This document shows positions 57,073-63,602 of a stretch of DNA of 63,602 bases, one piece after another. The DNA comes from an uncultured beta proteobacterium (GTDB taxonomy: Bacteria; Pseudomonadota; Gammaproteobacteria; Burkholderiales; Burkholderiaceae_C), in NCBI GenBank assembly GCA_903930255.1, contig CAIYYA010000191.1, positions 1-63,602 of the forward strand. Direction: 5' to 3'. How positions within the stretch are numbered: the stretch's first letter is position 1; each line of letters starts with the position of its first letter. Made by a program: the position numbers and the translations under genes. The notes under the pieces are model-generated. The model had not been told where the DNA came from. It did not search any database and saw nothing but the letters and a program-made list of their open reading frames with translations.

Positions 57073-60000
57073 ATGCACACCCACCAGCGCTTGCCCAACC
57101 CCTATCGCCTTGAATCCGGCATTGTTTCAAATTGCCTGGAACAACTACAAGGCGCGCTCGACTGGGCCGCTGCTGCCCGTGTGGCGACACCTTGGGTGCA
57201 AGCGGTGCGCGACAACCCGCCGCCTTTTTGGGCGATGGAGAGTTTGCTTAAGGAATATCCCATTTCAAGTGCCGAAGGTCTGGCCCTGATGCGCCTGGCT
57301 GAAGCTCTGCTGCGTGTGCCCGATGCCGAAACCGCGATTGCCCTGACAGCCGACCAATTGGGGCGGGCCGACTTTGCTGGCAGCAGCAACCAGGTGTTGT
57401 CACGTTTGTCGAGCACAGCCATCGCCATGAGCAAGCATTTTCTGCCCGGCGCAGACCCATCTGCCAATCAGCCAGGCTTGCTCGGCAAGCTGGGCGCCAA
57501 AACTGTGGTGGCAGCCACCTTGCGGGCGGTGCAATTGCTCGGGCGTCAGTTTGTGCTTGGCCAAAGCATCGCCGAGGGCATGTTTGAAGCGCAAGCCGCA
57601 AAAGGCAAAATGCCCAATTTGCGCTACAGCTACGACATGCTGGGCGAAGGGGCACGCACCGAAGCTGATGCACTGGTGCATCTGGCAAGCTACCAAAATG
57701 CTATCGATGCAATAGCTGCTCACGCAAGCTCATCATGCGCTTGCGAACAAAATGATGGTATTTCCATCAAACTCAGCGCGTTGCACCCACGCTACGAGGA
57801 CGCGCAATGCCAGCGCGTTTTGGCCGAATTGGTGCCGCGTGTCTGGGGGCTGTGCCAGCAAGCCGCACGTGCCAACATCAACCTGACCATTGACGCCGAA
57901 GAGGTCGATCGGCTGGAACTGTCGCTGCAGGTATTTGAGGCATTGCTAGCCCAGGTGGCAGCGCATTACCCACAGTGGCGTGGCTTTGGGCTGGCCATGC
58001 AGTCGTACCAAAGCACAGCACTGGACCTGATCGGGCATGTCACCACCCTGGCACGCAGCTACAAGTTGCGCCTGATGTGTCGTTTGGTCAAAGGTGCCTA
58101 TTGGGATGCCGAGATCAAACGTGCGCAAGAGTTGGGGCTGTCGCATTACCCGGTATTCACCCACAAGCACCACACCGATGTGTCGTACCTGGCCTGCGCC
58201 AAAGCACTGCTGGACGCGCCCGATGCCATTTACCCGCAATTTGCCACACACAACGCGGCTACCGCAGCGGCCATTTTGCAGATGGCTGCGCAGGCTCCCA
58301 AACTGGCCGGGGCGTTGGGCACAAGCTTTGAATTTCAGCGCTTGCACGGCATGGGCGAAGGCATTTACCGCGAAGTGCTCAAAAACCCGCAAGTGGCGTG
58401 CCGTGTCTATGCACCAGTGGGCGCACACAAAGACCTGCTGGCTTATCTGGTGCGCCGCCTGCTGGAAAACGGCGCCAACTCGTCTTTTGTGCACCAATTG
58501 GCCGACACAGCGGTACCCATCGCTGATCTGCTGGTTTCGCCCCTACGCCTTGAACCATACTCATCACTGCCGCTGCCGCCCGATCTGTTTGGCCTGCAGC
58601 GCGCCAACAGCCAAGGGCTCGATCTGAGTTTGCCCAATATGCGCGCGCCTTTGTTGGCTGCCTATGCCCAAGTGAGTCTGCCCAAGGTGCCAGAGTTTGA
58701 TGTCAAATTGCTCTCGGAAGCTTTATCAACAAGCACGAGCAGCTATCAACTATGGAGCAAAAAACCGGTCGCTGAACGCGCTGACATACTGCGCCAAGCG
58801 GCCACTGCGCTGCAAGCCGAGCTGCCCAAATTTTGCGCACTGCTGGTCAAAGAGGCGTTCAAAACCTGGGGCGATGCGCTCAGCGAAGTGCGCGAAGCAA
58901 TTGACTTTTTGCGCTACTACGCCGCGCAGGCCGAACGCATCATGCAGCCACAGATCATGCCGGGAATCGAAGGCCACTGCGTTTTGGGTGTCACGGGCGA
59001 GAGCAATGTGCTGCGCTTAAGTGGGCGTGGCCCTTGGGTTTGCATCAGCCCGTGGAACTTTCCGTTGGCGATTTTTGTCGGCCAAGTCGCCGCCGCACTG
59101 GCTACTGGCAATACCGTGCTCGCCAAACCGGCCGAACAAACGCCAGGCGTAGCGCTCGAAGCGGTCAAACTGCTGCATGCTGCTGGCGTGCCCGAAGAGG
59201 CTTTGCAATTGCTGCACGGCCCGGGTGAAACGGTGGGGGCTGCGCTGGTGGCGGCGCCCGGTGTGGCCGGCGTGGTGTTCACCGGCTCGACCCAGGTGGC
59301 CAAACACATCAACCGGGCACTGGCCGCCAAAAACGGCCCGATCGTGCCGCTCATAGCCGAAACCGGTGGTATCAACGCCATGCTGGTGGACAGCACAGCA
59401 CTGCCCGAGCAAGTCAGCGACGCGGTGATGCAGTCAGCCTTCAGAAGTGCGGGGCAGCGCTGCTCGGCACTGCGTTTGCTGTGTCTGCACGAGGGCATTG
59501 CAGAGCGTGTGATCGAGATGATTCGTGGCGCGGCAGCTGAGCTGGTAGCAGGCGACCCGGCCGAGTTCGCGACCGATCTCGGCCCCGTGATTGATGCCGC
59601 AGCATTTGCCGGCATTCAGCAGCACATCACACGTTTAAAAATTGAATCAAAAGAGCTTCTGACGCCCGTCCATCATGCACGAGAAGCTCTCACAACTATA
59701 GCAAACTTAATCCCTCCTCATGCCTTTGAAGTGTCCCGCATCAGTGATTTGAAAGAAGAAATTTTTGGCCCGGTGCTGCACATCGTTCGCTGGAGCGGCG
59801 ACCCGCTGGACGTGATTGAGCAAATCAACGCGCTGGGCTATGGCCTGACCATCGGCATTCAGACCCGCATCGACAGCCGCGCTCAGCACCTTGCCAGCGC
59901 CGCGCACGTGGGCAATGTGTATATCAACCGTAATCAGATTGGTGCAGTTGTCGGCGTGCAGCCGTTTGGTGGCGAAGGTTTGAGTGGCACTGGCCCGAAA

Positions 60001-60096
60001 GCCGGTGGCCCACATTACCTGTATCGCTTTTGTACCGAACAAACCGTGACGATCAACACCACCGCAGCCGGTGGCAATGTGCAGCTGATGAGCTGA
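57073..60096 (+). CDS. putA: Bifunctional proline dehydrogenase / P5C dehydrogenase PutA
   Basis: 1007 residues, the minimal type without the N-terminal ribbon-helix-helix DNA-binding domain of trifunctional PutA, so it should not repress its own gene. The FAD-dependent proline dehydrogenase domain is at about 75-490 (DGISIKLSALHPRY, LTIDAEEVDRLELS, MCRLVKGAYWDAEIKRAQ). The NAD-dependent aldehyde dehydrogenase is at about 545-1000, with SPWNFPLAIFVGQ, TGSTQVAKHINRAL and catalytic Cys797 in RSAGQRCSALR. It converts proline to glutamate at the inner membrane. At least two and possibly three spots contain dispersed-repeat DNA read in frame (57700-57757, 58712-58763, 59640-59705). Confidence 0.96.
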   Translation: MHTHQRLPNPYRLESGIVSNCLEQLQGALDWAAAARVATPWVQAVRDNPPPFWAMESLLKEYPISSAEGLALMRLAEALLRVPDAETAIALTADQLGRADFAGSSNQVLSRLSSTAIAMSKHFLPGADPSANQPGLLGKLGAKTVVAATLRAVQLLGRQFVLGQSIAEGMFEAQAAKGKMPNLRYSYDMLGEGARTEADALVHLASYQNAIDAIAAHASSSCACEQNDGISIKLSALHPRYEDAQCQRVLAELVPRVWGLCQQAARANINLTIDAEEVDRLELSLQVFEALLAQVAAHYPQWRGFGLAMQSYQSTALDLIGHVTTLARSYKLRLMCRLVKGAYWDAEIKRAQELGLSHYPVFTHKHHTDVSYLACAKALLDAPDAIYPQFATHNAATAAAILQMAAQAPKLAGALGTSFEFQRLHGMGEGIYREVLKNPQVACRVYAPVGAHKDLLAYLVRRLLENGANSSFVHQLADTAVPIADLLVSPLRLEPYSSLPLPPDLFGLQRANSQGLDLSLPNMRAPLLAAYAQVSLPKVPEFDVKLLSEALSTSTSSYQLWSKKPVAERADILRQAATALQAELPKFCALLVKEAFKTWGDALSEVREAIDFLRYYAAQAERIMQPQIMPGIEGHCVLGVTGESNVLRLSGRGPWVCISPWNFPLAIFVGQVAAALATGNTVLAKPAEQTPGVALEAVKLLHAAGVPEEALQLLHGPGETVGAALVAAPGVAGVVFTGSTQVAKHINRALAAKNGPIVPLIAETGGINAMLVDSTALPEQVSDAVMQSAFRSAGQRCSALRLLCLHEGIAERVIEMIRGAAAELVAGDPAEFATDLGPVIDAAAFAGIQQHITRLKIESKELLTPVHHAREALTTIANLIPPHAFEVSRISDLKEEIFGPVLHIVRWSGDPLDVIEQINALGYGLTIGIQTRIDSRAQHLASAAHVGNVYINRNQIGAVVGVQPFGGEGLSGTGPKAGGPHYLYRFCTEQTVTINTTAAGGNVQLMS
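57700..57757 (+). repeat. Dispersed repeat, copy E, inside putA
   Basis: AATAGCTGCTCACGCAAGCT and CATCATGCGCTTGCG resemble copy A. It encodes the Ala/Ser/Cys-rich segment AIAAHASSSCACEQNDG, just before the conserved SIKLSALHPRY, a place where PutA proteins vary in length. Confidence 0.45.
58712..58763 (-). repeat. Dispersed repeat, copy F, inside putA
   Basis: On the minus strand TGATAGCTGCTCGTGCTTGT and TGATAAAGCTT align with copy A's TGATAGCTGCTTGCGCTTAC and TGGATAAGCGCT. It encodes ALSTSTSSYQLWSK in the linker between the two enzyme domains. Confidence 0.5.
59640..59705. repeat. Possible repeat of a related type inside putA
   Basis: GAGCTTCT (59651-59659 region) and AGAAGCTC lie about 20 bp apart as 8-bp inverted arms, flanked by A/T-rich DNA. 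The stretch encodes IESKELLTPVHHAREALTTI, where the aldehyde dehydrogenase family has a variable loop. Its relation to copies A-F is uncertain. Confidence 0.35.
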
Positions 60097-60102
60097 TGGT
60101 GC

Positions 60103-60993
60103 TCAAAGCCCGCGCTGCCAAGCGGGTCGCAAGCGCGCTTGCTGCGGACGCTCGATCGCGCCACGCACCTCTTGCAGCAGGCGTTCTTTTTCGGCGCCAA
60201 GGACGCCTTTAAGCACCAGCCAATTGGATGCATGGTCGCTGCGAAAAACGCTGCGCTTAAGCTCCAGCGCTTGCAACAGCCAGGCCATTTCGGCAAACAG
60301 TTGCTGCTGGTTAAGCGGCTCCCATTCTGGAAAATCCTGACGAAACCGCGCTTCGCCCTGCGGGAAACTCACCACCAGCGTGGCCAAAAATTCGGGTTGT
60401 ACCAAGTTCATCAGTCGCGCCGAGTTTTCTGCATGTTGGCGTGACAAGCCGGGACCTCCAAGGCCGTTGAGCAGCATCACCGAGCGAGAGATACCGGCAG
60501 CGCCGAGCTTGACCAGCGCATCGCGGGTTGACTCAAAGGTTTCACCCTTGCGCACTTTTTGCAGCACCACATCGTCGCCAGACTCAGCACCCACATACAC
60601 CAGCGAGAGGCCTGCAGCACGCAAACTCTGCAACTCATGTACGCTTTTGTTGCGTACATTGCGCGGCAAACAGTAGCTAGAAATGCGTCGGACTTTGGGC
60701 AAATGCGACCGGATAGCCTCGAGCAGGGTCAACAAGCGCCGGGTGGATAACACCAATGCATCGCCATCACCCAAAAAAACCCGTTGAACCTGACTGGCAA
60801 ATTGTTCACCGCAAGCGCGAATGGCATCGAGCAGCTGCGCTTCGTCGCTGACATGAAACTTTTTTTGCGCTGCGCTGTACATCTCGCAATAGGTGCACTG
60901 GTTCCACGAGCAGCCGTTGGTGACCGGCAATATCAGCGAATCAGCCTCGCTGGGTGGGCGAAAGACGGGTTCGACGTAGTGAATGGGAAACAC
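60103..60993 (-). CDS. Radical SAM protein
   Basis: 296 residues. The cluster-binding Cys are C28, C33 and C36 (NGCSWNQCTYCEMYSAAQ), so the spacing is C-x4-C-x2-C rather than the usual C-x3-C-x2-C. FLGDGDALVL and YVGAESGDDVVLQKVRKGET are typical of SAM-binding strands in Elp3-like radical SAM proteins. The substrate is unknown. It converges on putA with only 6 bp between. The fmdB-type gene ends 7 bp upstream on the same strand, so the two are probably one operon. Confidence 0.9.
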   Translation of the reverse strand: MFPIHYVEPVFRPPSEADSLILPVTNGCSWNQCTYCEMYSAAQKKFHVSDEAQLLDAIRACGEQFASQVQRVFLGDGDALVLSTRRLLTLLEAIRSHLPKVRRISSYCLPRNVRNKSVHELQSLRAAGLSLVYVGAESGDDVVLQKVRKGETFESTRDALVKLGAAGISRSVMLLNGLGGPGLSRQHAENSARLMNLVQPEFLATLVVSFPQGEARFRQDFPEWEPLNQQQLFAEMAWLLQALELKRSVFRSDHASNWLVLKGVLGAEKERLLQEVRGAIERPQQARLRPAWQRGL

Positions 60994-61000
60994 AGTGCGT

Positions 61001-61225
61001 TCAATTCAACCCACACGAACCCGCACCACCCGCGTGCGGACACGCCCCACAGGGGCTGGGTGGCAGCGCTGGTGCTTGAGCAGCCGTGGCGGTCGTGGCA
61101 AAAACCGACAACAGTTTTTCGAGTTCGGTTGATTGGCATTTTGGGCATTGAACCACGGTGCTGCTGCGCACCAAAGCCTCAAACTCGTTGCCGCAATGGC
61201 TGCAGGCGTATTCGTAAATCGGCAT
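61001..61225 (-). CDS. FmdB-type zinc-ribbon protein
   Basis: 74 residues from ATG 61225, preceded by AAGGAA; the open frame also has a GTG one codon earlier. The start MPIYEYACSHCGNEFEAL and the second Cys pair CPKC define the FmdB/CxxC_CxxC_SSSS family. The C-terminus is Gly/Pro/Cys-rich (CGACPHAGGAGSCGLN) and could bind more metal. Its function is unknown. It lies between glpK and the radical SAM gene, all on the minus strand. Confidence 0.9.
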   Translation of the reverse strand: MPIYEYACSHCGNEFEALVRSSTVVQCPKCQSTELEKLLSVFATTATAAQAPALPPSPCGACPHAGGAGSCGLN

Positions 61226-61250
61226 CACATTTCCTTTTCAATGGGGCGAA

Positions 61251-62756
61251 TTATCCAGCCAGATCAGTGAGCAAGGTTTGCCGAACCGCGTGCTCCCAGC
61301 GCGCCATCCGCTCTTGGGCGTGCTTGGGTGCCAAGTTGGGCTCAAAGCGTCGTTCCACTTGCCACAAGTCGCTGAGCGCTTCGATATTTGGATAAACGCC
61401 GGTCGAGAGTCCTGCCAGATAAGCAGCCCCCAGCGCAGTGGTCTCGGTCACAGCCGGGCGCAGCACCGGGATACCCAGCATGTCGGCCTGAAACTGCATC
61501 AACAAATCGTTAACACAAGCGCCACCATCAACCCGCAGTTCAGTCACTGTGGCGGCGCCCGCTTGAACCGCGTCACGACGCATGGCTTGCAACAGAGCCG
61601 CGCTTTGAAAGGCAATGCTCTCCAACGCAGCACGTGCAATGTGGGCAACCGTGCTGCCACGACTCAACCCCGTGATGGTGCCGCTGGCGTTGGGCGCCCA
61701 ATAAGGCGCACCCAGCCCGGTGAAGGCAGGCACGATGATCACGCCACCGGCATCGGGAACGCTCTCGGCCAGGGCTTGCACTTCAGCGCTGCTGCGGATG
61801 GCGTGCAAACCGTCGCGCAGCCATTGCACCACCGCGCCGCCCACAAAAACACTTCCCTCGATGGCAAACTCGGCTTGTGCACCGAATTGCGCCGCTCGGG
61901 TGGTGATGAGTCCGTTGTTTGAGGTCTGAAAATGCTGCCCCGTGTGCATCAGCATGAAGCAACCTGTGCCATAGGTGTTTTTGACCATGCCCGACTTGAA
62001 ACAAGCCTGCCCAAACAAGGCGCTTTGCTGGTCACCCGCAACACCTCCGATAGGGATGGCATGGCCAAGCAGCGCCGGATTGACTTCGCCATACAACGCA
62101 CTCGAGGGCTTGACCGTGGGCATCAGGTTGGCCGGAATATCCAGCGCTTGCAGCAATTCGGTATCCCACTGGTTGCTGTGCACATTGAACAGCATGGTGC
62201 GTGAGGCGTTGCTGACATCGGTGGCATGCACCGCCCCCCCGGTAAGATTCCATATCAACCAGCTGTCAACGGTGCCAAAGGCGAGTTCGCCATGTTCTGC
62301 CCTTTGCCGTGCACCGGGCACATGGTCGAGCAGCCATTTGAGCTTGGTGCCCGAAAAATAGGCGTCCAGCCGCAAACCGGTTTTGGCTTGCAGAGTGGCT
62401 TCGAAACCATTGGCGCGCAACTCAGCGCATGTGGGTTCGGTGCGCCGGTCTTGCCAGACGATGGCATTGTGAATCGGCAAGCCCGTGAGGCGACTCCAGA
62501 CCAGCGTTGTTTCACGCTGGTTAGTAATGCCAACCGCGTGCACCTGCTTGGCCTGAATCCCGGCTTTGGCCAAGGCCTGGCGTGCCGTGGCCAATTGCGT
62601 GCGCCAAATTTCTTGCGGATCGTGTTCGACCCAGCCCGGCGTTGGGAAAATTTGCGAGAGCTCTTGCTGCGCTTGCGCGACCGCATGCCCACTGGCATCA
62701 AAAACAATGCTCCGGGAGCTGGAGGTGCCTTGGTCGAGGGCAAGAAGGTAGGTCAT
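61251..62756 (-). CDS. glpK: Glycerol kinase
   Basis: 501 residues, standard length. FGGY-kinase motifs are complete: [16 protein letters not shown] at the start, [38 protein letters not shown] and [20 protein letters not shown]. It phosphorylates glycerol to glycerol-3-phosphate in the cytoplasm. No glpF or glpD is in the window. Confidence 0.97.
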   Translation of the reverse strand: MTYLLALDQGTSSSRSIVFDASGHAVAQAQQELSQIFPTPGWVEHDPQEIWRTQLATARQALAKAGIQAKQVHAVGITNQRETTLVWSRLTGLPIHNAIVWQDRRTEPTCAELRANGFEATLQAKTGLRLDAYFSGTKLKWLLDHVPGARQRAEHGELAFGTVDSWLIWNLTGGAVHATDVSNASRTMLFNVHSNQWDTELLQALDIPANLMPTVKPSSALYGEVNPALLGHAIPIGGVAGDQQSALFGQACFKSGMVKNTYGTGCFMLMHTGQHFQTSNNGLITTRAAQFGAQAEFAIEGSVFVGGAVVQWLRDGLHAIRSSAEVQALAESVPDAGGVIIVPAFTGLGAPYWAPNASGTITGLSRGSTVAHIARAALESIAFQSAALLQAMRRDAVQAGAATVTELRVDGGACVNDLLMQFQADMLGIPVLRPAVTETTALGAAYLAGLSTGVYPNIEALSDLWQVERRFEPNLAPKHAQERMARWEHAVRQTLLTDLAG

Positions 62757-62833
62757 AAAAGCCTCAGTTTAATGATGGGTTGGTGTAATGTGCGCAAACA
62801 GCTATCACAATAATCCTAAATCAGCGATTGAAA

Positions 62834-63602
62834 TCACGCTTCTTCTTCATACAGATACCGCTGAAAGCTGCAAAATACCTTGCCGATCGCTTCCGGCTTG
62901 CCCAGATCGGCCACTGCATCGGTAATCGAGTCGTGGTACTTCAATAAAAGTAAGGGCCGCAGCTTGGCCTGGTCCAGCTCGTCCACGCCTTGCGCCACAT
63001 AGTGCGACAGCACAAAGTCCAGGAACACTTGCTGGCGGGCATTAAAGTGGGTGCTAATCAACGCCATAGCCCGATCCGCCCGCTCTTTCCGGGTCAGCGG
63101 TTCCAGCGCATAGGCCACATGGGCCAGCTCATCAAACAAGTCGCTTTTTTCGGCATCAATGATCTTCTGCATCTCCAGCAAATGGTCTTTGCCAAAGCCC
63201 TTTTCAGTGAGCCCCACCAGCAACCGTCAGCGGGTATCGGGCGCACTCCACAGGGCGCGCAACTCGACTTCATCTTGGAAGAAGTCGGGCAATTTGCCAA
63301 ACAGCGCCTCCATAAACTGCTGCGCCGACATGGGCGTGCCGTCAGGATGCCAAAAGCTGCTGACCACCATGTGCTGAATGTGGCGGAATTTGCCATCGGC
63401 CAGCTTCACCTCCGCCTTGCGGCGTGGCAGGTAGTCAGGTTGCGGCTCCCGCACCTCAGGTGGCGCGTCAGGCACCCGCTCGCCGCGTGGTGCGCGTACT
63501 TCCTGCTCCAGTGGTTCGCCATCCCATTCCGGGTCGCTGAAATGGTGGTGAGCCTTTACAAAATCGTAAATCGTGAAATAGTCCTTGCCATCAAACAGCC
63601 GG
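62834..63602 (-). pseudogene. hsdR: Type I restriction endonuclease subunit HsdR, C-terminal part, interrupted by TGA (5' part outside window)
   Basis: The minus-strand frame is open from the right edge (RLFDGKDYFTIYDFVKAHHH, FSDPEWDGEPLEQE), continues through FRHIQHMVVSSFWHPDGTPM and ELRALWSAPDTR, meets TGA at 63227-63229 and resumes in the same frame with RLLVGLTEKGFGKDHLLEMQ and AEKSDLFDELAHVAYALEPL to the stop at 62834. This is the EcoEI-type HsdR C-terminal domain, which binds the methylase core. A single sense-to-TGA change explains the break. hsdM and hsdS should lie outside the window. A sequencing error cannot be excluded. Confidence 0.8.

Noticed and set aside
61278-61922. 214-residue plus-strand open frame opposite glpK
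   Set aside because: Antisense shadow of glpK with no recognisable domain or ribosome site.

Overview
The window looks like a chromosomal segment of a betaproteobacterium of the order Burkholderiales, most likely family Comamonadaceae (Rhodoferax/Polaromonas/Acidovorax-like). The evidence is a FlhDC-controlled flagellar regulon with a FliA cascade, a PHA phasin with PhaR-type operator sequences, the hemE-priA pair, a 1007-residue PutA, and an SHP/diheme-cytochrome/cytochrome b561 operon. No rRNA, tRNA or CRISPR array was seen. Genus assignment is inference.

Layout. (1) 1-6.2 kb, minus strand, visibly richer in A+T: the 5' part of an acetolactate-synthase-like ThDP enzyme, a TPR-glycosyltransferase and a 1208-residue multi-domain glycosyltransferase. 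Their position next to flagellin suggests flagellin or surface glycosylation. (2) 6.3-9.8 kb, minus: two similar flagellin genes flanking fliD. (3) 10.1-20.3 kb, plus: flhDC, motAB, cheY-cheZ, flhB-flhA-flhF-a degenerate flhG-fliA. (4) 20.3-21.9 kb, minus: flgN, flgM, flgA. (5) 22.0-33.8 kb, plus: flgBCDEFGHIJKL and an HDOD protein. Good sigma-28 promoters precede one flagellin gene and flgM, so FliA and its anti-sigma factor FlgM close the usual regulatory loop inside the window.

(6) 33.9-43.6 kb is a housekeeping and metabolic stretch: LysE exporter, PLP aminotransferase, a decayed PhzF gene, histidine phosphatase, phasin, DMT transporter, creatininase-family protein, YjdM, DUF167 protein and a DsbD/ScsB-type thiol reductase. 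(7) 43.8-46.6 kb is an electron-transfer module: diheme cytochrome c, SHP-type cytochrome, a second diheme cytochrome c, and a cytochrome b561 fused to a third diheme domain, with a short inverted-repeat element inserted after the first gene. (8) 46.7-50.8 kb: hemE, an intergenic region with two DnaA-box sequences, priA and an Lrp-family regulator.

(9) 50.8-57 kb, minus: response regulator, HDOD protein and a large hybrid histidine kinase, followed by a scar where the 3' end of another sensor kinase abuts the 3' end of an outer-membrane protein gene. (10) 57-63.6 kb: putA behind a strong palindrome, a radical SAM protein, an FmdB-type zinc-ribbon protein, glpK, and the end of a type I restriction gene (hsdR) interrupted by an in-frame TGA. 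A dispersed repeat of about 50 bp recurs between genes and, in frame, inside dsbD and putA.
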